Numbered from the stretch's first letter, positions 16,824 through 25,777 are shown. The stretch is DNA of 64,000 bases from Phyllobacterium zundukense (GCF_025452195.1 NZ_CP104973.1:1240001-1304000); one strand, 5' to 3'. The notes: generated by a model from the sequence alone, not told the origin. Numbers and translations: made by a program.

Positions 16824-17417
16824 TCAGGTGTGGTGAATTTCCGTTCCCAGCACCTTCAGGCATTCGCGGATGAAGGCGGCGAGCGCCGTCCAGCCCTTGG
16901 CGGAAACCATCGTGCCATCGACATAGGCCTCGGTCGGAGCGAGGTCGATGTAGGTGCCGCCCGCCAAGGTGACTTCGGGTTCGCAGGCCCCAAGTGCACC
17001 CACCTTCTTGCCGCGAACGACACCATCGACCGCGATCAGGATCTGGACCCCGTGACAGATGGTAAAGATCGGCTTCTTCTCGTCGTGGAAATGGCGCACC
17101 ATCGCCTGCACCCGCTTGTCGGTGCGGATATATTCCGGCCCGCGCCCGCCCGCGCAGTAGACGGCGTGATACTGGTCGAGCTGTTTCTCGGCTTCGGAAA
17201 ACGTCTTGTTGATGGTGACGTTGTGCCCGAGTTTTTCGGTGTAGGTCTGGTCACCCTCGAAATCGTGCAGCGACGTCCTGAGAATGTCGCCGGCGCTCTT
17301 GTCGGGGCAGACGATGTGCACCGTATGGCCGACGGCCTCCATGGCCTGCTGGTAGACGAAGATTTCGTACTCCTCGGTGAAATCGCCGGTGAGCATCAGG
17401 ATTTTCTTGCCTGGCAT
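16824..17417 (-). CDS. DJ-1/PfpI family protein
   Basis: A 197-residue DJ-1/PfpI protein (glutamine amidotransferase-like fold). The nucleophile elbow Cys is in FTICHGVQ, the acidic residue in GGRGPEYIR and the N-terminal strand in KKILMLTGDFTEEYE. Family members act as chaperones, deglycases/glyoxalases or hydrolases. The start follows a GGAGGAGAA site. It is transcribed with the upstream GntR gene (54-base gap) and converges on the Tm-1-like operon. A glyoxalase-type role handling reactive sugar breakdown products would fit, but this is not shown. Confidence 0.8.
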   Translation of the reverse strand: MPGKKILMLTGDFTEEYEIFVYQQAMEAVGHTVHIVCPDKSAGDILRTSLHDFEGDQTYTEKLGHNVTINKTFSEAEKQLDQYHAVYCAGGRGPEYIRTDKRVQAMVRHFHDEKKPIFTICHGVQILIAVDGVVRGKKVGALGACEPEVTLAGGTYIDLAPTEAYVDGTMVSAKGWTALAAFIRECLKVLGTEIHHT

Positions 17418-17471
17418 GGGTTCTCCTCCTCGTTGTCAGATCGGGCAGGCACTTCCTTGCCTGCCGGGTTC

Positions 17472-18170
17472 TCAGATTTCGTCGAATGCCGGCAGCAGCC
17501 GGTCGCGCGAATGTTCGATATGGATGCGCATTGCCTTCGCCGCAGCGTCGGGGTCGTGGGCCGCGAAGGCATCGAGCAGCGTCTGGTGTTCGCCGAGTGC
17601 CTCCTCGGTCACGCGGCGATGGAACATCAAGCGGAAGATGTGGAAATGCGTGTGCTGGAATGTCAGCGTCTCGCGGATCAGCTCGTTACCGGCAAATTCC
17701 ATGATGCGGTCGTGGAAGATCGCGTCCTTTCGGGCGAAAGCCGAATAGTTCGCCCGCTCGTCCCTGTCGTCGCTGCGCGTCATAACGCCAGCGGCCTCCG
17801 TCAGGACAGCGAGCTTTTCGTCGTCCATCGCCTGGGCCGCCTTGGCAGCACCGGCGGGCTCCAGCAGCAAGCGGAGTTCATAGAGTTCGTCGAAGCGGTG
17901 GCGCGTGATCTGGGGTGCGGCACGAAAGCCGACGAGATGCTGCTTGACGACGAGACCCTCGCCTTCAAGCCGACCGAGCGCTTCGCGGATCGGCGTGTGG
18001 GAGACGTTGAATTCCTTGACCAGATCGTCGACTGTGATGCGCGCGCCCGGCGCGATCTTCAAGGACATGAGCTGGTTGAAGATCGCCTCGTAGACGTCGC
18101 CCGCCAAGCTGTTGGCGCGTGGTATCTGGGTTGTGCCTGCTGATGGTTCCTTACGTCTCGTCAAAATCAT
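17472..18170 (-). CDS. GntR family regulator with FCD domain
   Basis: A 232-residue FadR-subfamily regulator. The winged helix spans about 20-90 (recognition helix VSHTPIREALGRLEGEGL) and the FCD effector domain about 100-220, with metal-binding-type His residues in FHDRIMEF, GEHQTLL and HIEHSRD. ATG at 18170 is preferred because AAGGGG lies nine bases upstream; a GTG at 18206 would add 12 residues without a better site. It is divergent from the dehydrogenase operon at 18260, and an AT-rich palindrome between them is a likely operator. The effector is unknown. Confidence 0.85.
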   Translation of the reverse strand: MILTRRKEPSAGTTQIPRANSLAGDVYEAIFNQLMSLKIAPGARITVDDLVKEFNVSHTPIREALGRLEGEGLVVKQHLVGFRAAPQITRHRFDELYELRLLLEPAGAAKAAQAMDDEKLAVLTEAAGVMTRSDDRDERANYSAFARKDAIFHDRIMEFAGNELIRETLTFQHTHFHIFRLMFHRRVTEEALGEHQTLLDAFAAHDPDAAAKAMRIHIEHSRDRLLPAFDEI

Positions 18171-18226
18171 CTTGTATTGCCCCTTGACAGGTTCAATCGC
18201 TAGCACGATGCTGCGGCCAATACAAT

Positions 18227-18249
18227 CCTATATCCTATACGATTATAGG
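18227..18249. promoter_or_regulatory. AT-rich palindrome between GntR and dehydrogenase genes
   Basis: CCTATA and TATAGG form an inverted repeat separated by 11 bases, inside a longer stretch with a direct repeat ATCCTAT-ATCCTAT. It ends just before the GGGAGA ribosome site of the dehydrogenase gene. A minus-strand TATAAT (-10-like) overlaps it. This is a plausible operator for the adjacent GntR regulator. Confidence 0.45.
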
Positions 18250-18259
18250 GAGAAGAAAT

Positions 18260-19276
18260 ATGCGGATATCCGAAGTGGCAGCCCTTGCGCTCGCCACCCG
18301 CCTGCTGGAAGCGCACCGCGCACCGCGTGATCATGCGGTCCTGCAGGCTCGAGTCCTGGTGACGGCGGAGATGAAAGGGCGTCCTTTGCACGGCCTGCAC
18401 TGCCTTCCGCGACTGGTCGAACAGATCAAGCGCGGTGTCATTGACCCCGAGACGAAGGGCACGCAGCGCTGGCGGGCGGATGCCGTGATGGAGGTGGAGG
18501 GTTCGTCAGGGTTCGGCCCTGTCGTCGCCATGGCCGCGATCGAGCGGCTCGCGCCCCACATCCCCGATCTGGGCATCGGCCTCTTCGCCGTGCGTAATGC
18601 GAACCATCTCGGCATGCTCGCGCATTATGTGGAGGCTATCGCCGCGATGGGTTTCATCGGCATCGCGCTCTCGTCGAGCGAGTCGCTGGTCCAGCCTTTC
18701 GGCGGTACGCGCGCCATGCTTGGCACCAATCCCGTTGCGGTCGCTGTGCCGACCGCCGAGGAGCCGCTCGTGCTCGATCTCGCGACCGGCCTCGTGCCCC
18801 TGGCCAGGATAAATCACCACGCGGCGACCGGAATGCCCAATCCGGAGGGCCGCCCGACGACCGATCCGGATCGTACCAAGGCCGGCGCGCTTGCGCCATT
18901 CGAAGATGCGAAGGGGCACGGCCTCGGCATCGCCATGGAGTTGCTGGTGGCAGCCATTGCCGGCACGGCGCTTGCGCCCGATGTGCGCGGCACACCGGAC
19001 AGCCAGTCGCCCTGCAACAAGGGTGGTGACGTCTTCATAATGATCGAGCCCAGTCTGGCGTCGGGATTGCCGGCACGGCTGTCGGCCTATCTCGATGCGG
19101 TACGCACCGCACCGCCTCCCGCCGCCGGCGATCCGCTTCTCGTTCCGGGCGATCGTGCCCGCCGGCGGCAGGAGGCGGCGAGCCGCAACGGATTCGATAT
19201 CGACCAGCGCCTCTGGGAAGACCTCAATGCGCTTTCCCGCTCCCGTATTCTGGCCTTCGAAGGACAAAGATCATGA
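18260..19276 (+). CDS. malate/L-lactate dehydrogenase family (LDH2/YlbC type)
   Basis: A 338-residue member of the NAD(P)-dependent LDH2/malate dehydrogenase family, which oxidises or reduces 2-hydroxy/2-oxo acids (ureidoglycolate, 2,3-diketogulonate, sulfolactate and others) and is unrelated to classical LDH. Visible family features are GRPLHGLHCLPRL near 40-52, NANHLGMLAHYVE about 114, and GTNPVAVAVPT about 155. GGGAGAAG precedes the ATG at 18260. It is first in an operon with an iron alcohol dehydrogenase, an aldehyde dehydrogenase and a hydrolase, and overlaps the next gene by four bases. The substrate is unknown. Confidence 0.85.
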   Translation: MRISEVAALALATRLLEAHRAPRDHAVLQARVLVTAEMKGRPLHGLHCLPRLVEQIKRGVIDPETKGTQRWRADAVMEVEGSSGFGPVVAMAAIERLAPHIPDLGIGLFAVRNANHLGMLAHYVEAIAAMGFIGIALSSSESLVQPFGGTRAMLGTNPVAVAVPTAEEPLVLDLATGLVPLARINHHAATGMPNPEGRPTTDPDRTKAGALAPFEDAKGHGLGIAMELLVAAIAGTALAPDVRGTPDSQSPCNKGGDVFIMIEPSLASGLPARLSAYLDAVRTAPPPAAGDPLLVPGDRARRRQEAASRNGFDIDQRLWEDLNALSRSRILAFEGQRS

Positions 19277-20502
19277 GCCTGTTTGCCGTCCTGAGGCTGC
19301 CGCGCGAAATCCTTTTTGGCGTCGGCCAGCGCCATGCGCTCGCGAGTGTCGCCGGCAGGACGGGCCGGCGCGCACTCGTCTGCACGGACACGCGCTTTGC
19401 CGCCACCCCAGAGTTCGCGGAAATGATAGCCGCGCTCGAAGCCGCCGGAATCGCCGTGCTGGTGCACGACCAGACGCTCCCCGACGTGCCGCGCGATACG
19501 GTCGCGGGTTGCGTGGAGGCCGCGCGCGGCTTTGCGTCCGACATGGTGATCGGCATCGGCGGCGGCAGTTGCCTCGACATGGCCAAATGCGCCTCGTTGC
19601 TGCTCGCCCATGGCGGCACGCTCGGCGACTACTACGGAGAGTTCAAGGTGCCTGGACCCGTCCTGCCGTTCATTGCCGTGCCAACGACGGCCGGTACGGG
19701 CTCCGAGGTCACGCCCGTCGCCGTTGTCTCCGATCCCGAATGCATGCTGAAGGTCGGCATCTCGAGCCCCTATCTCATTGCCGCAGCGGCGATCTGCGAC
19801 CCGGAACTCACGGTCTCCTGTCCGCCGGGTCTTACGGCGATTGCCGGTGCGGATGCTCTGACGCATGCGATCGAAGCCTTCACGGCCATGCGCCGCCCCG
19901 GCGATCCGGAACTCCCGCAGCAGCATGTTTTCGTCGGCAAGAGCGATCTCTCCGACCAGTTCGCACTGCATGCAATCCGGCTCCTCAGCCGGAGCCTGGA
20001 AAAGGCCTTTGCCGACGGCTCCGACATTGATGCGCGTGCCGATGTTATGATGGGCGCGCTGGCGGCAGGCTGCGCCTTCGGCACGGCAGGCACCGCCGCG
20101 GCCCATGCGGTGCAATATCCGGTCGGTGCCCTGACCCACACGGCGCACGGTCTCGGAGTCGCGACCATGCTGCCCTATGTGATGACCTATAATCGCCGCG
20201 TCGCCGCTGCGGAAATCGCTGTTGTCGGCAGGGCGCTCGGCCTCGATCCCGTCGGCGCGGAGGACGAGGAGGCGCTTGCCGATGCGGCGATCGGCGAGGT
20301 GAGCCGCCTCTTCGCCGCGATCGGCATCTCGCCGACGCTCGCCAAGCTCGGCCTGCCGGAAGACCGTCTCGACTGGACTGCCGAGCAGGCGCTCGGCATC
20401 GGCCGGCTGATCAAGAACAATCCGCGTTCCTTCGATTCGGCCGCCATGCACAGCCTCGTGCGCGCCGCCTATGACGGCGACCTCGCCGCCTGCGCCCTCT
20501 GA
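19273..20502 (+). CDS. iron-containing alcohol dehydrogenase
   Basis: A 409-residue group III alcohol dehydrogenase. The NAD-binding motif is GIGGGSCLDMAK (about 92-103). Metal-ligand regions are seen in GADALTHAIEAF and in the AHAVQYPVGALTHTAHGLG block. It interconverts an alcohol and an aldehyde or ketone, possibly supplying aldehyde to the dehydrogenase encoded next. The start overlaps the previous stop (ATGA). Maleylacetate reductase-like and 1,3-propanediol dehydrogenase-like enzymes share this fold and are alternatives. Confidence 0.85.
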   Translation: MSLFAVLRLPREILFGVGQRHALASVAGRTGRRALVCTDTRFAATPEFAEMIAALEAAGIAVLVHDQTLPDVPRDTVAGCVEAARGFASDMVIGIGGGSCLDMAKCASLLLAHGGTLGDYYGEFKVPGPVLPFIAVPTTAGTGSEVTPVAVVSDPECMLKVGISSPYLIAAAAICDPELTVSCPPGLTAIAGADALTHAIEAFTAMRRPGDPELPQQHVFVGKSDLSDQFALHAIRLLSRSLEKAFADGSDIDARADVMMGALAAGCAFGTAGTAAAHAVQYPVGALTHTAHGLGVATMLPYVMTYNRRVAAAEIAVVGRALGLDPVGAEDEEALADAAIGEVSRLFAAIGISPTLAKLGLPEDRLDWTAEQALGIGRLIKNNPRSFDSAAMHSLVRAAYDGDLAACAL

Positions 20503-20517
20503 CCTCGAGAAAACATC

Positions 20518-22005
20518 ATGAATGGTAACCAGCATCCTTTGCATCCCGACCACGATCGCTTCGGGTTCCGCTCGTTCTCCCACGGTCTTTATATTGGCGG
20601 CGTCTGGCGGCCAGCCGCAGGCGAGGGTTGGATTCAGGTGATTGATCCCTCGACCGAGGCGGTCATTGTCGCCGTGCCCGATGCGACTGTCTCGGATGCG
20701 GCGGCGGCCGTCGAGGCTGCTGCAAGCGCGGCGGAAGGCTGGCGCGAGACGCCGCCGCGAAAGCGTTCCGAGATACTGCGCCGCTGCTTCGAACTTATGG
20801 TGGAACGCTCCGAGACGCTTGCCACGCTCATTTCGCTCGAGAACGGGAAGGCCTTGCGCGACGCGCGCGGCGAAGTGGCCTATGCGGCGGAGTTTTTCCG
20901 GTGGAACGCGGAGGAGGCGGTGCGCATCTCCGGCGAGTTCGGCATTGCCCCGTCCGGTGCGAACCGGATCATCGTCGATTACCAGCCTATCGGCATCTGC
21001 GTTCTCATCACGCCGTGGAACTTCCCGGCCGCGATGGCGACCCGCAAGATCGCACCAGCCCTTGCCGCAGGTTGCACCGTCATCCTGAAGCCCGCGAGCG
21101 AGACGCCGCTAACGGCCTATGCGCTTGCGGCCCTCTACGAGGAGGCTGGTGTGCCGCCCGGCGTCGTCAATGTGCTGACCACATCGACCCCCGGGCCCGT
21201 CACTGCCGCGATGCTGGCCGATCCGCGCGTGCGAAAACTCTCCTTTACAGGCTCGACGGGCATCGGCCGCACGCTTCTGGCAGAAGCGGCCAAGAATGTC
21301 ATCTCCTGCTCTATGGAACTTGGCGGCAACGCGCCGTTCATCGTGTTCGACGATGCGGACCTCGACGCGGCGATCGAAGGCCTGATGGTAGCCAAAATGC
21401 GTAATGCGGGCGAGGCATGCACGGCCGCAAACCGCATTTATGTCCAGTCCGGTATCCACGATGCCTTCGCGGAAAAATTTACCCAACGCATGGCCACCCT
21501 AAGGGTCGGCCCAGGTGTGGATTCGGATACGGAATGCGGTCCGATGATCACGCGCAAGGCAGTGGAGAAGATCGAGCGGCTTGTTGCGGATGCCATTTCG
21601 CGGGGCGCGCGTGTCCTCTGCGGCGGACGGGCACCGGCAGGACGCGGCTTCTTTTATCCGCCGACGGTACTTGCGAATGTTTCCCCCACCTCTGACATGG
21701 GCCGCGAGGAGATTTTCGGTCCCGTCGCGCCGCTTTATCGTTTCGAGAGCGAGGCAGAGGTCGTAGCTGCTGCCAACGATACGGAATATGGCCTCGCCGC
21801 TTACATCTATACCGGCGACATTGGCCGTGGCATACGCATCGCCTCGAAGGTCGAGGCAGGCATGATCGCGCTCAATCGTGGACTGGTCTCCGATCCCGCT
21901 GCTCCCTTTGGCGGTGTGAAGCAGAGCGGCCTTGGACGTGAAGGAGGGCAGCATCACGGTATAGCGGAGTTTATGGAAGCCAAATACATTGCGACAGGTT
22001 TCTGA
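20518..22005 (+). CDS. NAD(P)-dependent aldehyde dehydrogenase (succinate-semialdehyde type)
   Basis: A 495-residue aldehyde dehydrogenase. Key motifs are PWNFPAAMATRKIAPALAAG, the general-base Glu in MELGGNAPF, the catalytic Cys in NAGEACTAANR and the C-terminal PFGGVKQSGLGREGG. The GEAC and KQSGLGREG patterns are typical of the GabD/succinate-semialdehyde and related short semialdehyde branch. It oxidises an aldehyde to an acid and probably acts after the iron alcohol dehydrogenase. The gene sits 15 bases after its neighbour and is followed 11 bases later by the hydrolase. The exact aldehyde is not determined. Confidence 0.88.
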   Translation: MNGNQHPLHPDHDRFGFRSFSHGLYIGGVWRPAAGEGWIQVIDPSTEAVIVAVPDATVSDAAAAVEAAASAAEGWRETPPRKRSEILRRCFELMVERSETLATLISLENGKALRDARGEVAYAAEFFRWNAEEAVRISGEFGIAPSGANRIIVDYQPIGICVLITPWNFPAAMATRKIAPALAAGCTVILKPASETPLTAYALAALYEEAGVPPGVVNVLTTSTPGPVTAAMLADPRVRKLSFTGSTGIGRTLLAEAAKNVISCSMELGGNAPFIVFDDADLDAAIEGLMVAKMRNAGEACTAANRIYVQSGIHDAFAEKFTQRMATLRVGPGVDSDTECGPMITRKAVEKIERLVADAISRGARVLCGGRAPAGRGFFYPPTVLANVSPTSDMGREEIFGPVAPLYRFESEAEVVAAANDTEYGLAAYIYTGDIGRGIRIASKVEAGMIALNRGLVSDPAAPFGGVKQSGLGREGGQHHGIAEFMEAKYIATGF

Positions 22006-22016
22006 AGGAGGAAGCT

Positions 22017-22853
22017 GTGACCGCCGATCCGTTCCGCATTCGTGACCATGTCGCAAGTTTTGACGACATTGTCGACGATATTCGTACCCGCAGCATCGCC
22101 ACTCGCCGCACCGTCGCCATGGAGGCCAACGTCGCCTACGGTGGTGAGCCGGGCGAGACTCTCGACATCTTCCTGCCAAATGGTACCGGCTCGGACATGC
22201 CGATCCACATGTTTATTCATGGCGGCTATTGGCGTATGTTTTCCAAGGAGGACTATTCCTGCGTCGCTGAGACCGTTACACGCGCTGGCGCGGTTGCTGC
22301 CATCGTCGATTATTCGTTGATGCCCATGGCGAGGATGGACGTCCTGATCGGTCAGGTCCTGAATGCCAAGGCTTTTTTGCTGGCGCATGCCGATCGCTTT
22401 GGTGCCACGCCCAGCAGATTTTCCGTCAGTGGCCACTCCGCTGGTGCCCATCTTGCGACCTTTCTCTTCAATCGCTCAGTAGCGCCCTCGGGCGTAGTTG
22501 CTGCCTTCTTGCTTGGCGGGCTATACGATCTCGCACCCTTGCAGACGTCTTTCCTGCGTGACGAGATCGCCTTGAGCGACGAGGAGGTGCGACGGTTTAC
22601 GCCGATGCATCGCGAGCACGATCCTGCAACGCGCGTCGCTATCATGACGGGCGAACTGGAAACTCACCCCTTCAAAATCCAGGCAAATGCCTTCAGGAAC
22701 ATTCTTGCCGCCCAAGGACTTGAAGTGAGAGCATCGCACATTACTGATGGGGATCACATGAGTACCGTACGCGATCTTGCCGTCGTTGGAACCCCTGTAG
22801 CGGCAGCCTTGCACGCCTTTATTGCCAATGATGCCAGCGAACAACCGCGTTGA
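22017..22853 (+). CDS. alpha/beta hydrolase, arylformamidase-like
   Basis: A 278-residue alpha/beta hydrolase starting with GTG at 22017, behind GAAGGAGG. The oxyanion-hole motif is HGGYWRM (about 69-75) and the nucleophile elbow is GHSAGAH (about 142), a combination typical of kynurenine formamidase-like and carboxylesterase-like proteins. The C-terminal His is probably in DGDHMST. It ends the dehydrogenase operon. Hydrolysis of an N-formyl or ester group is likely; with no tryptophan genes nearby, kynurenine metabolism is not supported. Confidence 0.8.
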   Translation: MTADPFRIRDHVASFDDIVDDIRTRSIATRRTVAMEANVAYGGEPGETLDIFLPNGTGSDMPIHMFIHGGYWRMFSKEDYSCVAETVTRAGAVAAIVDYSLMPMARMDVLIGQVLNAKAFLLAHADRFGATPSRFSVSGHSAGAHLATFLFNRSVAPSGVVAAFLLGGLYDLAPLQTSFLRDEIALSDEEVRRFTPMHREHDPATRVAIMTGELETHPFKIQANAFRNILAAQGLEVRASHITDGDHMSTVRDLAVVGTPVAAALHAFIANDASEQPR

Positions 22854-22940
22854 GGACGGCTCGAACCATTCAGCCCTGGCACAAGATACTCGTGGGCTAC
22901 AATAGACCATAGCTCGCCAGGACCGCGTGCAAGCGGAAGG

Positions 22941-23861
22941 TCAAGCGGCCACCTGAATCGAGCGAACCAGGGTTGTCCGCGCCGAGGTCATGTGGCGGAG
23001 GCATGCGCGCTCGATTTCATGCGCGTCGCCGCTCGACAGCGCGTCGATGTAGGCGAGGTGCTCGCGTATCGCCGCCTCGTTGCGCTGCAGTTCATCTTTC
23101 TTGTTCCACTGGTAGTGGTAGTGGAAGATCAGGGTAATGACCTCGTAGAAATCGTCGATGAAGCGGTTCGGCGCAGCGCGATTTATAAGGCGGTGCAGAC
23201 GATTGTCCAACCGCGAAAAATCGTGGAAGCGCCGGCCGATTTCCAGCAGCAACTGTTGGTGCGCCGTTTTCAGTGCGGCAAGTTCCGTCCACAAGGGCGA
23301 GTCATCGGGTAGTTCGGCGAAGAGGATTGCCGAGCGCAACTCGAACATGACGCGGATCTCGAAAAGTTCGAGCGCGAACTCCTCGGTGAATCCCTTGAAC
23401 AGCCATCCTGAATTCTGCTTTTTCTCGATGAGTCCGAAGCGGCTGAAGCGGATCAGGAATTCTCTGATGCCGTTTGTTGCCACGCCAAACTGCCTCGCCA
23501 GCTGCAGTTCGTTAATGAGCGTGCCTGGCTGGGTGTCCCCGCGCAGCATCCACTCCATGAACTGTTCTTCGACATGCTGGCGTTTCGATGTCGTCTCCGG
23601 ATCGGGAAAATAGTCGGATTTCGATATGGGCCTGCCAGCCCTCGGCCGGTTGCCGGACGCCTGCGTGATGCTGCGGGCATCGAGCTCGCTAAGCACCTTG
23701 CGCACGGTGGTGCGGCTGACGCCGATCCTTGCCCGCAGAGCGTTCTCGGAGGTTGCGCCGATGTCGACGTCGCCGGCCTCGATCAGTTGCAGCGTACGGT
23801 TGAAAGCTTTCTTGAAAACTGAATCGGGCTTCACAGATGCGCCTGTCTTTTGTTGTTGCAC
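22941..23861 (-). CDS. GntR-like regulator with two winged-helix domains
   Basis: About 306 residues. The longer frame running to 25028 is antisense to the permease; GTG at 23861 is chosen because coding similarity to the paralogue at 26960 begins just after it. Two separate winged-helix segments can be seen, about 18-65 (ENALRARIGVSRTTVRKVLSEL) and about 100-155 (LARQFGVATNGIREFLIRFSRFGLIEKK), then a helical FCD-like effector region with the motif ITLIFHYHYQWNKKDE. It is divergent from a ribose-type ABC operon and probably controls it. The double reader head and the HYHYQW motif are shared with the second regulator. No operator could be fixed with confidence. Confidence 0.75.
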   Translation of the reverse strand: MQQQKTGASVKPDSVFKKAFNRTLQLIEAGDVDIGATSENALRARIGVSRTTVRKVLSELDARSITQASGNRPRAGRPISKSDYFPDPETTSKRQHVEEQFMEWMLRGDTQPGTLINELQLARQFGVATNGIREFLIRFSRFGLIEKKQNSGWLFKGFTEEFALELFEIRVMFELRSAILFAELPDDSPLWTELAALKTAHQQLLLEIGRRFHDFSRLDNRLHRLINRAAPNRFIDDFYEVITLIFHYHYQWNKKDELQRNEAAIREHLAYIDALSSGDAHEIERACLRHMTSARTTLVRSIQVAA

Positions 23862-23870
23862 ATTACTTAT

Positions 23871-23886
23871 AAAAAACAACTTGACC
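23871..23886 (+). promoter_or_regulatory. candidate -35 region of ABC module 1
   Basis: The sequence AAAAAACAACTTGACC includes TTGACC, a good -35 hexamer. Nearly the same string (AAAAACAATTGACA) lies at 27921-27934 before the second module, also between a two-winged-helix regulator and its permease gene. No strong -10 follows in either place, so an activator may be needed. Confidence 0.4.
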
Positions 23887-23957
23887 TTCGTCCAGTCCTG
23901 CGGCTTTTTATCGATAAGAATACAAACCCCGGGTTGCATTGTCATCAGGAGGTTGTG

Positions 23958-25007
23958 TTGACGGGGACGGACGAATCGCTTGAACGAGAAGTCGCTGAAC
24001 CGCGCGCCGCTGTTGCGAACAGCGAGAACATCGCAGTGGCCGTTGGCCTCAAGTTGCTCGGTGCAGGTGCTGTCCTCATTTTGATCGGGCTCGTTTTGGT
24101 CTTGAGCCTCCTGTCGCCATACTTTCTGTCGCCGCGCAATCTCGGCAACATCCTCGCGCAGACCGCGGTGATCTGCGTCGTCGCCATGGGACAGCATCTG
24201 GTCATCCTGACCAAGGGGATCGACCTTTCGGTCGGATCGAACCTCGCACTGGCTTCGGTGCTCGGGGCGCTGAGCTTTCACGCCGGCGCTTCGACGCTGA
24301 CGGTCGTTGCCGTTATGGTTGCGGCCGGCGCGGCCGTCGGTGCCGTCAACGGCCTGTTTTACGTATACGGACGCCTGCCGCACCCGTTTATCATTACGTT
24401 GGCGACGCTCAGCATTGCCAAAGGCATCGCCCTCGAGCTTGCCGACGGCCGCGCGATTCCGGGGATGCCGCCAGCCATCCGGAGCTTGGGCCAGGAGGCC
24501 TTTGCCGGGCTTCCCGGGTCGGTATTTGTGGTCGCGGGGGTTGCGGGGCTGATGTTTCTCCTGACGCAGTCGACGGTCTGGGGCCGCTGGATGTATGCCG
24601 TGGGTGGCAGGGCCGACGCCGCCGTCCGCATGGGCATACCGGTTTCCGCGGTCTTGGTTTCGGCCTACGTCATTTCGGGGACCTGCGCAGGCATTGGAGC
24701 CGTACTTCTCGCCGGCCGCACCGATGCGGGATCGCCGCTGTTCGGCAATCTGCTGGAGCTCGACACCATAGCTGCGGTCATCATCGGCGGAGCCAGTTTT
24801 CTCGGGGGTCGCGGGCACATCGGCCACGCCCTGATCGGAGCGATCATGATCGGCGTGATCCGCAATGCCCTCAATCTCTTGAACGTCGGGGTGTTTTACC
24901 AGCTGATCGTCATCGGGGTCGTCATTGTCGTCGCCGTCGAGGCCGACGTGCTGCGCAATCATCTCGAGTCCCGCATGCGTGTGCTGCGGGCGGAGACCGG
25001 ACCATGA
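23958..25007 (+). CDS. ribose-type ABC transporter permease, module 1
   Basis: A 349-residue RbsC/XylH-type permease with about eight to ten hydrophobic segments. The family motifs ILTKGIDLSVGS (near 85) and IIGGASFLGGRGHIGHALIGA (near 275) are clear. TTG at 23958 is preferred, five bases after AGGAGG; a GTG just before it would be too close to that site. It forms the membrane channel for the binding protein at 25853. Its stop overlaps the ATPase start by four bases. The N-terminal 30 residues are hydrophilic and probably cytoplasmic. Confidence 0.88.
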   Translation: MTGTDESLEREVAEPRAAVANSENIAVAVGLKLLGAGAVLILIGLVLVLSLLSPYFLSPRNLGNILAQTAVICVVAMGQHLVILTKGIDLSVGSNLALASVLGALSFHAGASTLTVVAVMVAAGAAVGAVNGLFYVYGRLPHPFIITLATLSIAKGIALELADGRAIPGMPPAIRSLGQEAFAGLPGSVFVVAGVAGLMFLLTQSTVWGRWMYAVGGRADAAVRMGIPVSAVLVSAYVISGTCAGIGAVLLAGRTDAGSPLFGNLLELDTIAAVIIGGASFLGGRGHIGHALIGAIMIGVIRNALNLLNVGVFYQLIVIGVVIVVAVEADVLRNHLESRMRVLRAETGP

Positions 25008-25777
25008 CGCAGCACCAGCTCGCCGCACATCCGCAACATCCCGTGTTGTCCGTCCGCGGTGCTTGCAAGCGTTTCGGCTCGGTGGTTGCGCTCGACGACG
25101 TCAGCATCGACGTCCATCGCGGCGAGATCCTCGCCCTGCTCGGAGACAACGGCGCGGGCAAATCCACGCTTATCAAGTGCATCAGCGGCGTCCACCGGCT
25201 GGACGCAGGCGACGTCGTGATAGACGGCGCGGCCAACGTTCTGCGGTCGCCCGCCGACGCGCGGTCGGCCGGCATCGAGACTGTCTATCAAGACCTCGCG
25301 CTCTTCGACAACCTTACCCCGGCACAGAACTTCTTCGCCGGACGCGAGATTGCCGGTCCGAAATGGCTACCGCGCGCCATGCGCTTCCTCGACAAGCGGA
25401 GGATGGACGAACAGACGCGCTCGTTGATCCAATCGCTCAATGTGTCGCTGCCCCACCTTGACGCGGTCGTGGCGTTGATGTCCGGCGGACAGCGCCAGGC
25501 CATCGCCGTCGCCCGCTCGGCGGTCTTCGCCCGCAAGGTGGTCATCCTGGACGAACCGACCGCGGCGCTCGGCCAGCGCGAATCTCGCAAGGTGCTCGAC
25601 CTCATCGGCGCGCTGCGCGACCGCGGAAATGCGATCATTTTGATCACCCACAATATGGAGCACGTGACGGAACTTGCCGGTCGAGCCGTGGTACTCCGAC
25701 AAGGGCGGAGAGTCGGCGAGCTCGTTCCGACACGGGACAACAAACAGGAACTGGTCTCGATGATCGTCGGGGCTTGA
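25004..25777 (+). CDS. ribose-type ABC transporter ATPase, single domain, module 1
   Basis: A 257-residue ATPase related to one half of RbsA/XylG (classical RbsA has two nucleotide-binding domains and about 500 residues). Walker A is GDNGAGKST (46-54), the Q-loop lies in TVYQDLALF, the signature is MSGGQRQ, Walker B VVILDEPT and the switch His ITHNMEH. A homodimer would power the permease encoded upstream. Single-domain versions of this branch are known, as in FrcA of rhizobial fructose uptake. Substrate specificity cannot be deduced from this subunit. Confidence 0.88.
   Translation: MTQHQLAAHPQHPVLSVRGACKRFGSVVALDDVSIDVHRGEILALLGDNGAGKSTLIKCISGVHRLDAGDVVIDGAANVLRSPADARSAGIETVYQDLALFDNLTPAQNFFAGREIAGPKWLPRAMRFLDKRRMDEQTRSLIQSLNVSLPHLDAVVALMSGGQRQAIAVARSAVFARKVVILDEPTAALGQRESRKVLDLIGALRDRGNAIILITHNMEHVTELAGRAVVLRQGRRVGELVPTRDNKQELVSMIVGA

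Noticed and set aside
16806..18143. Plus-strand ORF of 445 codons over the DJ-1 and GntR genes
   Set aside because: Covers two real minus-strand genes; no recognisable domain.
19087..20583. Minus-strand ORF of 498 codons over the iron alcohol dehydrogenase
   Set aside because: Antisense shadow of a gene with clear motifs.
22941..25028. A single 695-residue minus-strand protein
   Set aside because: Only the last 306 residues are regulator-like; the rest is antisense to the permease at 23958.
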